Under the pieces are notes generated by a model that had not been told where the DNA came from, searched no databases, and saw nothing but the letters and a program-made list of their open reading frames with translations. From an uncultured Parabacteroides sp. (GTDB lineage Bacteria > Bacteroidota > Bacteroidia > Bacteroidales > Tannerellaceae): a DNA stretch of 64,000 bases. The translations under genes and the position numbers were made by a program. The stretch is from NCBI RefSeq assembly GCF_902493135.1, contig NZ_CABUOD010000017.1:31062-95061 (forward strand), given 5' to 3'. This document shows, piece by piece, positions 48,380 through 56,833 of the stretch (positions are counted from its first letter, which is position 1; every line of letters begins with the position of its first letter).

Positions 48380-50554
48380 ATGTTATTGCCAAAACAATCT
48401 CGCAATTATGTAACCGGGCTGGCTGTCGTCTGCTCGTTGCTATTGGTCGCCTGCTCTTCGAAGGAAGTCCGGCAGGTCAATCTTATTCCCCAACCGCAAC
48501 AGATGATAATGACCGGAGGAACCTTCAGGATCGATAGTCTCGCTTTGTTTGGCGGGCAATCTTCCCGAAATGTCAAAACAGTGATCGACGATGCCTGGTC
48601 CGGTAGCCCGGAAGGTTATCAGTTGGATGTGACGCCGAAAGGAATCGACCTGCGTGCCGGTTCGTCGGACGGTCTGTTCTATGGGATGCAGACGTTACGC
48701 CAACTCTTTGCCGGAGGAGAGGTGCCATGTGTTTCGATCCTGGATAATCCTCGTTTCGGATATCGGGGATTGCATCTGGATGTTTCCCGTCATTTCTTTT
48801 CCAAAGAGGAAGTAATGAAATTGCTGGATGTGATGTCTTTTTACAAATTGAATACGTTGCACATGCATCTGACAGATGCCGGAGGATGGCGTGTCGAGAT
48901 GGAAAAATATCCGAAACTCACTTCCGAAACGGCATTCCGTACCGAATCCGATTGGCGGAAGTGGTGGGACGGCCGCGATCGTAAGTATTTGCCGGAAGGA
49001 ACACCGGGGGCTTACGGCGGTTATTATACGAAAGAAGATATCCGGGAGATTGTGGAGCATGCCGCTTCCAATCATATAAATATAATACCGGAAATAGAAT
49101 TTCCGGGGCATTCGGAAGAGGTACTGATGGCCTATCCCGAACTGAGTTGTTCAGGCAAGCCTTACCGGAACGGCGATTTTTGTATCGGCAATGAGAAGTC
49201 GTTTACATTCATGGAAGATGTATTGGCTGAGGTGATCGATCTTTTCCCGTCCGAATATATCCATATCGGCGGCGATGAAGCCGGAAAGTCCGCCTGGAAG
49301 AAATGCCCGAAGTGCCAGGCTTTGATGAAGGAAAAAGGAATGAAAAGCGTGGACGAACTTCAGAGTTATATGATTCATCGGGCTGAAGAATTTCTGAATT
49401 CGAAAGATCGCAAGTTGATCGGTTGGGACGAGATACTGGAAGGCGGTCTGGCTCCCGAAGCGACTGTTATGTCGTGGCGTGGAGAAGACGGAGGCATTAA
49501 AGCTGCCCGGATGGGACACGATGTGGTGATGACGCCCGGCAATTATATGTATTTGGACTTCTATCAGGCCGATCCGAAGACACAGCCGTATGCCATCGGT
49601 GGCTATACGCCGATAAAGAAAGTGTACAGCTATGATCCCGTCCCGGCAGATTCGTTGACGGCGGAGGAATGCCGGCATATTTTGGGTGTGCAGGCCAATA
49701 CCTGGACTGAATATATCCAGACACCCGAACATCTGGAATATATGATGTTCCCGCGTGCCCTTGCCGTGGCCGAGATCGGATGGACGCCGCAGGAGTTGCG
49801 AACATGGGAAGATTTCAAGCCCCGGATGAATAATCATATTTCCAAATTGCATCGAATGGGTATCGACGCTTTTACCCTTTCGGACGAACTTGAGGTGACC
49901 ATGCTGGTCGATACGGTGGAGAAACAGATAGAAGTCGTTTTGGATGCCGAGAAATATCCGGCGGAAATCCGCTACACGACAGACGGTTCCGTTCCGGTTG
50001 CATCTTCCTCCCTTTATGCCGGACCGATAGTCGTGAAAGATTCCGCTCATATCAAAGCGGCTATTTTCCGGGACGGGGTGCTTCAGGGAACGCCGACGGA
50101 AAAGAAGGTGGATTATCATCGCGCCATCAATAAGCCTATACATTATAATAATAAGCTTTATAAAGGTTATATGGCGGGAGGAATGAATGCCCTGCTGGAC
50201 GGTTATCGCGGTGGCCTGACTTATCTGGACGGACGTTGGCAAGGCTATTTGGATGACCTGGACTGTGTGATCGATATGGAAGAGGAAACGGATATCCGTA
50301 AAGTGTCCGTTCGTTTCATGCAACTGACCGGTCCGGGTGTGTTCCAGCCCGGACAAGTGGAGTTATTGACTTCGGAAGAGGGTGAAAACTTTATTTCCCG
50401 TGGAATTGTTCCAACAACGATTCCGGCAGACGATCCGAATCTCTTGTTCCAGGAATATACGTTCGACGGTAACTGGAAAGCCCGTTATGTACGGTTGAAA
50501 GCGCCAAGGGCGAATCCGGGTTTTATTTTTGCGGATGAGATAGTTGTTTGGTGA
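48380..50554 (+). CDS. GH20 beta-N-acetylhexosaminidase lipoprotein
   Basis: This 724-residue protein removes terminal beta-linked GlcNAc or GalNAc. The signal peptide ends LLLVACSSKE with lipidation at Cys25. A GH20b N-terminal domain (about 35-135) precedes the catalytic barrel (about 140-490), which has the catalytic pair in YIHIGGDEAGKSAWKKCPKC, the FRGLHLDVSRHF-like GYRGLHLDVSRHFFS strand, and a substrate Trp in GVQANTWTEYIQT. The C-terminal part carries a chitobiase-like/Fn3-associated region (AEIRYTTDGSVP) and a carbohydrate-binding-like beta domain. It forms an operon with a GH92 mannosidase, so host N-glycans are the likely substrate. Confidence 0.95.
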   Translation: MLLPKQSRNYVTGLAVVCSLLLVACSSKEVRQVNLIPQPQQMIMTGGTFRIDSLALFGGQSSRNVKTVIDDAWSGSPEGYQLDVTPKGIDLRAGSSDGLFYGMQTLRQLFAGGEVPCVSILDNPRFGYRGLHLDVSRHFFSKEEVMKLLDVMSFYKLNTLHMHLTDAGGWRVEMEKYPKLTSETAFRTESDWRKWWDGRDRKYLPEGTPGAYGGYYTKEDIREIVEHAASNHINIIPEIEFPGHSEEVLMAYPELSCSGKPYRNGDFCIGNEKSFTFMEDVLAEVIDLFPSEYIHIGGDEAGKSAWKKCPKCQALMKEKGMKSVDELQSYMIHRAEEFLNSKDRKLIGWDEILEGGLAPEATVMSWRGEDGGIKAARMGHDVVMTPGNYMYLDFYQADPKTQPYAIGGYTPIKKVYSYDPVPADSLTAEECRHILGVQANTWTEYIQTPEHLEYMMFPRALAVAEIGWTPQELRTWEDFKPRMNNHISKLHRMGIDAFTLSDELEVTMLVDTVEKQIEVVLDAEKYPAEIRYTTDGSVPVASSSLYAGPIVVKDSAHIKAAIFRDGVLQGTPTEKKVDYHRAINKPIHYNNKLYKGYMAGGMNALLDGYRGGLTYLDGRWQGYLDDLDCVIDMEEETDIRKVSVRFMQLTGPGVFQPGQVELLTSEEGENFISRGIVPTTIPADDPNLLFQEYTFDGNWKARYVRLKAPRANPGFIFADEIVVW

Positions 50555-50588
50555 ATTAAGAATTAAGAATTAAAAATTAAGAAATAAG
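50553..50588 (+). repeat. AATTAAGA repeat between GH20 and GH92 genes
   Basis: Four units overlap the GH20 stop codon and fill the spacer to the GH92 start; same sense orientation as at the other boundaries. Confidence 0.65.
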
Positions 50589-50598
50589 AGTTGGTGTT

Positions 50599-52842
50599 AT
50601 GAAGATGGTGTTGTTTTCTTTTCTATTGGGTTGTTGTTCTGCGCTGGTTTCCGCGCAACAGCCAGTGGATTATGTGAACCCTTTTATCGGGACAAGCAAC
50701 TACGGGACGACCAATCCCGGTGCGATTTGTCCGCAGGGAATGATGAGTGTTACCCCCTTCAATGTGATGGGATCGAAAACTAATAAGTTTGACAAGGACA
50801 GCCAGTGGTGGTCCACGCCTTATTCGGCGGATAATAGTTTCTTTACCGGCTATGCGCATGTCAACCTGAGCGGTGTCGGTTGTCCGGAGATGGGAAGCCT
50901 GTTGCTGATGCCTACCTCCGGGGAACTGAATGTGGATTATCACGAATACGGCAGCGAATATAAGAACGAGGTGGCTCACCCCGGCTATTACAGCAATATC
51001 CTGACGAAGTATAACATCAAGACGGAAGCTACCGCCTCCATGCGTACCGGCCTGACACGCTTTACTTTCCCGAAAGGGCAGGGGAATATCCTCCTGAACT
51101 TGGGTGAGGGGCTGACGAATGAAACCGGTGCGACCGTCCGTATGGTGAGCGATACGGAAATAGAAGGGAGCAAGCTGCTCGGTACGTTCTGTTATAACCC
51201 GCAAGCCGTTTTCCCGATCTATTTCGTGATGAAGCTCAGCAAAGCCCCCAAGCAGGCCGGCTACTGGAAGAAGCAGCGCGAGATGAAGGGAGTGGAGGCC
51301 GAATGGGATGCCTACTCCGGCAAATATAAATTGTACACGAAGTACGACCGTGAGATGAGCGGTGACGACATCGGCGTCTGGTTCAAGTATGACACCGAAG
51401 AAGACGAAATGATCGAAGTGAAAATGGGCGTCTCGTTTGTCAGCATCGAGAATGCCCGCCTGAATATGAACACCGAACAGCCGGATTTCAATTTCGACAA
51501 GGTGCGTGCGGCTGCCGGCAAGATGTGGAACGACGATCTGTCGCGCGTGATGGTGGAAGGCGGGACGGACGACGATAAGACGATTTTCTATACCGCCATG
51601 TACCACCTGCTGATCCATCCGAATATCATCCAGGACGTGAATGGCGAATATCCGATGATGGAAAGCCTGAAAGTCGGCCATACTACCGGAAACCGCTATA
51701 CGGTCTTCTCGCTCTGGGATACTTATCGCAATGTAAGCACATTGATGACATTGCTCTATCCGGAAAAGCAGCTCGACATCATCCGTACCATGATCGACAT
51801 GTATAAGGAAAGCGGCTGGCTTCCGAAGTGGGAACTGTACGGACGCGAGACGCTGACGATGGAAGGCGATCCGTCTATCCCTTATATCGTGGATGCTTAT
51901 ATGCGTGGCCTGCGCGATTATGATATCGAAACGGCCTACGAAGGAATGCGCAAAGGCGCTACGACTCCCGGCGAGTTCAACCTGCTCCGCCCGGACAATA
52001 ACGACTATATGGGCAAAGGCTATGTTCCCTTGCGCGAACAGTATGATAACTCGGTTTCCCATGCTTTGGAATATTATATTGCCGACTGGAACCTGTCCTT
52101 GTTGGCGGATGCGTTGGGCAAGAAGGAGGATGCCAAACTGTTCCGTGAACGGGCTATGGGATATAAGCATTATTATAGCAAAGAGTTCGGCACGCTTCGT
52201 CCGATCCTGCCCGACGGCACGTTCTATTCTCCTTTCGATCCGAAGCAAGGGGAAAACTTCGAACCGAGCCCCGGTTTCCATGAAGGGAATGCCTGGAATT
52301 ATACGTTCTATGTCCCTCACGATATTATGGGGCTTGCCAAGCTGATGGGCGGGCAGAAAAAATTTGTCGATAAGTTGCAGATGGTCTTCGACAAAGGGTA
52401 CTATGATATGGCAAACGAACCGGATATCGCCTATCCGTACCTGTTCAGCTATTTCAAGGGAGAGGCTTGGCGTACGCAGAAGCTGGTCCGCGAACTGTTG
52501 GGCAAATATTATCACAATGCCCCGAACGGACTTCCCGGCAACGATGATACGGGAACGATGTCGACCTGGGCGATCTTCTCGATGATGGGGTTCTATCCGG
52601 CCTGTCCCGGTGATCTGGATTATGTCCTGACCTCGCCGACCTTCAACAAGGTGACGATCCGCCTGGACGAGAAGTTCTACCCGAAAGGCAGCCTGGTGAT
52701 CGAGTCCGCCCACAAAACCCCGGAAGATATTTATATCAAAGAGGTGACGGCCGGCGGAAAGAGGCTGAAAGGATATACGATTTCGCAAGACGAACTGGTG
52801 AATGCCGGGACATTGCGCTTCACGCTGGAAAACAAGCATTGA
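50599..52842 (+). CDS. GH92 alpha-mannosidase
   Basis: A 747-residue secreted exo-alpha-mannosidase, calcium-dependent, usually acting on alpha-1,2-mannose of N-glycans or yeast mannan. Signal peptide VLFSFLLGCCSALVSA precedes VDYVNPFIGTSNYGTTNPGA, the conserved N-terminal GH92 opening. Other landmarks are SLWDTYRNVSTLMTLLYPE, NAWNYTFYVPHDI and PGNDDTGTMSTWAIFSMMGF, which holds the catalytic loop. It is co-transcribed with the GH20 gene. A large reading frame on the opposite strand (50623-52839) is a codon-bias shadow. Confidence 0.95.
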   Translation: MKMVLFSFLLGCCSALVSAQQPVDYVNPFIGTSNYGTTNPGAICPQGMMSVTPFNVMGSKTNKFDKDSQWWSTPYSADNSFFTGYAHVNLSGVGCPEMGSLLLMPTSGELNVDYHEYGSEYKNEVAHPGYYSNILTKYNIKTEATASMRTGLTRFTFPKGQGNILLNLGEGLTNETGATVRMVSDTEIEGSKLLGTFCYNPQAVFPIYFVMKLSKAPKQAGYWKKQREMKGVEAEWDAYSGKYKLYTKYDREMSGDDIGVWFKYDTEEDEMIEVKMGVSFVSIENARLNMNTEQPDFNFDKVRAAAGKMWNDDLSRVMVEGGTDDDKTIFYTAMYHLLIHPNIIQDVNGEYPMMESLKVGHTTGNRYTVFSLWDTYRNVSTLMTLLYPEKQLDIIRTMIDMYKESGWLPKWELYGRETLTMEGDPSIPYIVDAYMRGLRDYDIETAYEGMRKGATTPGEFNLLRPDNNDYMGKGYVPLREQYDNSVSHALEYYIADWNLSLLADALGKKEDAKLFRERAMGYKHYYSKEFGTLRPILPDGTFYSPFDPKQGENFEPSPGFHEGNAWNYTFYVPHDIMGLAKLMGGQKKFVDKLQMVFDKGYYDMANEPDIAYPYLFSYFKGEAWRTQKLVRELLGKYYHNAPNGLPGNDDTGTMSTWAIFSMMGFYPACPGDLDYVLTSPTFNKVTIRLDEKFYPKGSLVIESAHKTPEDIYIKEVTAGGKRLKGYTISQDELVNAGTLRFTLENKH

Positions 52843-52859
52843 TTTCCCCTCTCAATTTT

Positions 52860-53075
52860 AGTTGAAATGGCATTTAAACGTTTAAAAACGGTTTCAAATT
52901 TTCTTGAAGCCGTTTTTCACTATTGAATCCCCGTTTCAATATTTCTTGAAGTGCCTTTTTAATGGTGAAAAACCGTTTCAAGAAAAATGGAGATGGGTTT
53001 CACCATTGAAAAATGGCTTCAAGAAAATTAGAAACGACTTTTCAACGTTTAAATGCCATTTCAAATATTCTTGAG
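52860..53075. repeat. Long imperfect inverted repeat
   Basis: The two halves of this spacer are reverse complements over about 100 bases: TTGAAATGGCATTTAAACGTT at the left returns at about 53043-53063 in reverse, and AATTTTCTTGAAGCC and TTTTTCA follow in matching order. Inside, the unit TTTCAA-n-TCTTGAA recurs. The whole could form a cruciform or a long RNA hairpin between the GH92 stop and the aspS promoter. Confidence 0.75.
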
Positions 53076-53088
53076 ACCTATAAATTAT

Positions 53089-53096
53089 TATCTTTG
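53089..53096 (+). promoter_or_regulatory. -7 box upstream of aspS
   Basis: TATCTTTG lies 40 bases before ATG 53137 and sets the transcript start downstream of the longer open frame's first Met at 53053. Confidence 0.6.
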
Positions 53097-53136
53097 CACA
53101 CGTAAAATAGAAAAACAGTTTAATCCATATTATATA

Positions 53137-54888
53137 ATGTATAGAACAAGAACATGTGGCGACCTGCGCCTTGCCGATGAAGGCTTGGTGATTACGCTGG
53201 CCGGCTGGGTACAGAAAACCCGTAAGATGGGTGGCATGACGTTCGTGGATATCCGCGACCGTTACGGTATTACGCAATTGGTGTTTAACCAGGAAGTGGA
53301 TGCCGCTCTTTGTGAAAAAGCAAATAAACTGGGACGCGAATATGTTATCCAGGTAACGGGAACCGTTCGCGAACGTTCCAGCAAAAATCCGAATATCCCT
53401 ACCGGTGAGATCGAGATCATCGTTTCGGAGCTGAATGTCCTGAATGCTGCCGTAACTCCTCCTTTCACGATTGAAGACGATACGGACGGAGGTGACGACC
53501 TGCGTATGAAATACCGTTATCTGGATTTGCGCCGCAACGCCGTCCGCAAGAACCTGGAACTGCGTCATCGTATGGCTTTCGAGGTTCGTAACTATCTGGA
53601 CAAGCAGGGGTTCCTGGAAGTGGAAACTCCCGTGCTGGTAAACTCTACGCCTGAGGGGGCACGTGACTTTGTCGTTCCTTCCCGTATGAATCCGGGGCAG
53701 TTCTATGCATTGCCTCAGTCGCCGCAGACGTTGAAGCAGTTGCTGATGGTTTCCGGTTTCGACCGTTATTTCCAGATCGTGAAATGTTTCCGTGACGAAG
53801 ACCTGCGTGCGGACCGCCAGCCTGAATTTACACAGATCGATTGCGAAATGAGTTTTGTGGAACAGGAAGACGTGCTGAACATTTTCGAAGGAATGGCCAA
53901 GCACCTGTTCAAGGTGATTCGCGGTATCGATATAAAAGAGGCTTTCCCGCGTATGACCTGGCACGATGCCATGAAGTATTACGGTAGCGACAAGCCGGAC
54001 CTGCGTTTCGATATGAAGTTCGTCGAATTGATGGACATCATGAAGGGACATGGTTTCTCCGTATTCGATAATGCTGCTTATGTCGGCGGTATCTGTGTGG
54101 AAGGGGCGGCCTCTTATACGCGCAAGCAACTGGATGCGCTGACCGAGTTTGTGAAACGTCCGCAGATCGGTGCAAAGGGCATGGTATATGCCCGTGTGGA
54201 AGCCGACGGCAATGTGAAGTCGAGCGTGGACAAATTCTATACACAGGAAGTATTGCAGGAGATGAAAGAAGCCTTCGGCGCAAAACCGGGCGACCTGATC
54301 CTGATCCTTTCCGGCGACGATTCGATGAAGACGCGCAAACAGCTTTGCGAATTGCGTCTGGAAGTGGCCGGCCAGTTAGGCTTGCGTGACAAGAACAAGT
54401 TCGCTTGCCTCTGGGTGATCGACTTCCCGCTGTTCGAGTGGAGCGAAGAAGACCAGCGTTTCTATGCAATGCACCATCCGTTTACTTCTCCCAAACCCGA
54501 AGATATTCCTTTGTTGGATAGCGATACGGGAGCTGTTCGTGCGAATGCATACGACATGGTGATCAATGGTGTCGAAGTGGGTGGCGGTTCCATCCGTATC
54601 CATGACAGCAAGTTGCAGGATAAGATGTTCCAGTTGCTGGGCTTCACCGAAGAAAAGGCACAGGAACGTTTCGGCTTCCTGATGAATGCCTTCAAGTATG
54701 GTGCGCCTCCTCACGGTGGTCTGGCTTACGGTCTGGACCGTTGGGTATCTCTGTTTGCCGGCCTCGATTCTATCCGTGACTGTATCGCGTTCCCGAAAAA
54801 CAATTCCGGCCGCGATGTCATGCTGGATGCGCCCGGACAGTTGGATGATTCGCAATTGGAAGAGCTGCAATTGGAAATTAAGAATTAA
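53137..54888 (+). CDS. aspS: Aspartyl-tRNA synthetase
   Basis: This class IIb synthetase charges tRNA-Asp. The start MYRTRTCGDLRLADEG at 53137 is canonical; an in-frame ATG at 53053 lies upstream of the promoter and is rejected. The 583-residue protein has an OB-fold anticodon domain (GWVQKTRKMGGMTFVDIRDR), the class II motifs (FLEVETPVLVNSTPEGARDF, FRDEDLRADRQPEFTQIDCE), the bacterial GAD insert and the C-terminal GLAYGLDRWVSLFAG. The last codons (IKN-stop) are provided by an AATTAAGA repeat. Confidence 0.98.
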   Translation: MYRTRTCGDLRLADEGLVITLAGWVQKTRKMGGMTFVDIRDRYGITQLVFNQEVDAALCEKANKLGREYVIQVTGTVRERSSKNPNIPTGEIEIIVSELNVLNAAVTPPFTIEDDTDGGDDLRMKYRYLDLRRNAVRKNLELRHRMAFEVRNYLDKQGFLEVETPVLVNSTPEGARDFVVPSRMNPGQFYALPQSPQTLKQLLMVSGFDRYFQIVKCFRDEDLRADRQPEFTQIDCEMSFVEQEDVLNIFEGMAKHLFKVIRGIDIKEAFPRMTWHDAMKYYGSDKPDLRFDMKFVELMDIMKGHGFSVFDNAAYVGGICVEGAASYTRKQLDALTEFVKRPQIGAKGMVYARVEADGNVKSSVDKFYTQEVLQEMKEAFGAKPGDLILILSGDDSMKTRKQLCELRLEVAGQLGLRDKNKFACLWVIDFPLFEWSEEDQRFYAMHHPFTSPKPEDIPLLDSDTGAVRANAYDMVINGVEVGGGSIRIHDSKLQDKMFQLLGFTEEKAQERFGFLMNAFKYGAPPHGGLAYGLDRWVSLFAGLDSIRDCIAFPKNNSGRDVMLDAPGQLDDSQLEELQLEIKN

Positions 54889-54905
54889 GAATTAAGAATT
54901 AAAAG
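54876..54905 (+). repeat. AATTAAGA repeat encoding the aspS C-terminus
   Basis: Three AATTAAGA units start within the last codons of aspS, so the terminal Ile-Lys-Asn and stop are repeat sequence. Confidence 0.65.
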
Positions 54906-54968
54906 AGAAAAAATTCAAAGAGAAAAGTATCGCGAGGCCTAATTGTCAATTAAAAAAACGAAGTCTTT

Positions 54969-56063
54969 ATGCGTATAAGGGATATACTGAAAGAAATCGA
55001 ACAATACGCTCCGTTGCCATTGCAGGAAAGTTTTGACAATGCAGGTGTGCAGGTTGGCGATGTGAATCAGCCTGCTACCGGTGCGCTTCTTTGCCTCGAC
55101 GTCACCGAAGAGGTCGTGGATGAGGCGATAGAGATGGGGTGCAACCTGATTATCTCTCATCATCCTTTGGCCTTTAAAGCGTTCAAATCCCTGACCGGTT
55201 CGACCTATATCGAGCGGTGCATGATGAAAGCCTGCAAGTATGACTTGGTGATCTATGCCGCCCATACCAATCTCGACAATGCGGCGGGAGGCGTGAACTT
55301 CCGTCTGGCGGAACTGATCGGGCTGGAAAATGTCCGTGTCCTGAGCCCGCAGAAAGGTGCTTTGCTGAAGCTGGTCACTTTCGTGCCGGAGGCCTATGCC
55401 GATTTGGTGAGGATGACCTTGTTCAATGCGGGAGCCGGAACGATAGGCGACTATGATTCCTGTAGCTTCAACCTGCCGGGCAACGGAACTTTCCGTGCCG
55501 GTGAAGGGACGAATCCTTTCTGTGGTGAAATAGGTGAGTTGCATGTGGAGCCGGAAATCCGTATCGAAACGATATTGCCTGCTTTCCGTAAATCGACGGT
55601 AACCCGCGCATTGCTTTCCGTCCATCCTTATGAGGAACCGGTATTCGATTTCTATCCCTTGGATAATGCCTGGGACCAGGTCGGTTCGGGGGTAGTGGGA
55701 GAGTTGCCCGAAGAAGAGGGGGAATTAGTTTTCCTGCAAAGGATCAAGGAACTGTTTCAGGTGGGATGCGTGAAGCATTCCGCCTTGACCGGCAAGCCGA
55801 TACGGGAAGTCGCTTTATGCGGGGGGAGCGGTGCTTTCCTGATCAAAGACGCGATCAATTACGGTGCGGACGTTTTCATTACGGGAGAGGCTAAATATAA
55901 TGACTTTTACGATGTGGAAGACCGGATTCTGCTGGCGGTTATTGGTCATTATGAAAGTGAAGTCTGTACAAAAGACATCTTTTATAACATAATATCGAAA
56001 AAATTCCCTACCTTTGCCGTACATTTTTCGAATGTTAATTCAAACCCGGTAAAATATTTATAG
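54969..56063 (+). CDS. Nif3-like dinuclear metal protein (DUF34, YqfO type)
   Basis: A 364-residue member of the Nif3/YbgI family, proposed GTP cyclohydrolase-like or metallochaperone proteins. Metal-binding residues are visible in NLIISHHPLAFKAFKSL and YAAHTNLDNAAGGVN, and at the C-terminus in LAVIGHYESE. The middle insert (about residues 130-235) is the extra PII-like domain of the YqfO subgroup, explaining the length. One base separates it from the zinc-ribbon gene, a conserved neighbour in Bacteroidetes. Confidence 0.92.
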   Translation: MRIRDILKEIEQYAPLPLQESFDNAGVQVGDVNQPATGALLCLDVTEEVVDEAIEMGCNLIISHHPLAFKAFKSLTGSTYIERCMMKACKYDLVIYAAHTNLDNAAGGVNFRLAELIGLENVRVLSPQKGALLKLVTFVPEAYADLVRMTLFNAGAGTIGDYDSCSFNLPGNGTFRAGEGTNPFCGEIGELHVEPEIRIETILPAFRKSTVTRALLSVHPYEEPVFDFYPLDNAWDQVGSGVVGELPEEEGELVFLQRIKELFQVGCVKHSALTGKPIREVALCGGSGAFLIKDAINYGADVFITGEAKYNDFYDVEDRILLAVIGHYESEVCTKDIFYNIISKKFPTFAVHFSNVNSNPVKYL

Positions 56064-56064
56064 A

Positions 56065-56829
56065 ATGGCTACAGATAAACAATCAGCTGAAAAAGAGATT
56101 ACAGTTGAAGAAAAGCTTTCTACGCTGTATCAGCTTCAGACGATGATGACTGAAATTGATAAGATCAAGACACTTCGCGGCGAACTTCCTTTGGAAGTAC
56201 AGGATCTGGAAGATGAGATCGCAGGTCTGGAAACACGTCTTCAGAACTATCAGTCAGAAATTAAAGACTTTGAGAATGCTGTTGTAGAACAGAAACATAG
56301 GATTACGGAGTCTACCGGTCTGATTGAAAAATATAAAACGCAGTTGGATAACGTGCGTAACAACCGTGAGTTCGACAACTTGTCAAAAGAAATAGAATTC
56401 CAGGGACTTGAAATCGAATTCTCAGAAAAGAAGATTCGTGAGTTCGGTGAAGCGATCAACCAGAAGAAGGAAGAAATAGCCGAACTGTCAGAAAGACTGG
56501 AAGGCCGTAAGGCTGATTTGGTTCAGAAGCAGAGCGAACTGGAACAGATCATTTCCGAAACCAAACAGGACGAAGAAAGACTGCGCGAAAAAGCAAAGAA
56601 ACTGGAAGCGAATATCGAACCGCGCCTCTTGACTGCTTTCAAACGTATCCGCAAGGGAGCCCGCAACGGTCTGGCTGTCGTCTATGTACAGCGTGGCGCC
56701 TGTGGCGGTTGTTTCAACAAGATTCCGCCTCAGAAACAGTTGGACATCAAGTTGCGTAAGAAAGTGATCGTTTGCGAATACTGTGGCCGTATCATGATCG
56801 ACCCGGAATTGGCAGGTGTAGAAGAATAA
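56065..56829 (+). CDS. Coiled-coil zinc-ribbon protein (CT398-like)
   Basis: A 254-residue protein with a long coiled coil (about residues 15-190, dense in Glu/Lys with Leu heptads) and a C-terminal zinc ribbon with four Cys in CGGCFNKIPPQ and CEYCGRIM. It resembles the Chlamydia CT398/zf-RING_7 family, whose members interact with the sigma-54 or secretion apparatus in that organism; the role here is unknown. It is translationally close to both Nif3 and tilS (1 and 4 bases). Confidence 0.88.
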   Translation: MATDKQSAEKEITVEEKLSTLYQLQTMMTEIDKIKTLRGELPLEVQDLEDEIAGLETRLQNYQSEIKDFENAVVEQKHRITESTGLIEKYKTQLDNVRNNREFDNLSKEIEFQGLEIEFSEKKIREFGEAINQKKEEIAELSERLEGRKADLVQKQSELEQIISETKQDEERLREKAKKLEANIEPRLLTAFKRIRKGARNGLAVVYVQRGACGGCFNKIPPQKQLDIKLRKKVIVCEYCGRIMIDPELAGVEE

Positions 56830-56833
56830 TCAG

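Noticed and set aside
50623..52839. 738-codon open frame on the minus strand opposite the GH92 gene
   Set aside because: It is exactly antisense to a well-supported glycosidase, has no recognisable domain and a His/Arg/Val/Ile-rich composition typical of a shadow of biased codons.
53053..53136. N-terminal 28-residue extension of AspS
   Set aside because: Its start lies upstream of the promoter -7 box and inside the palindrome; family proteins begin at the 53137 ATG.
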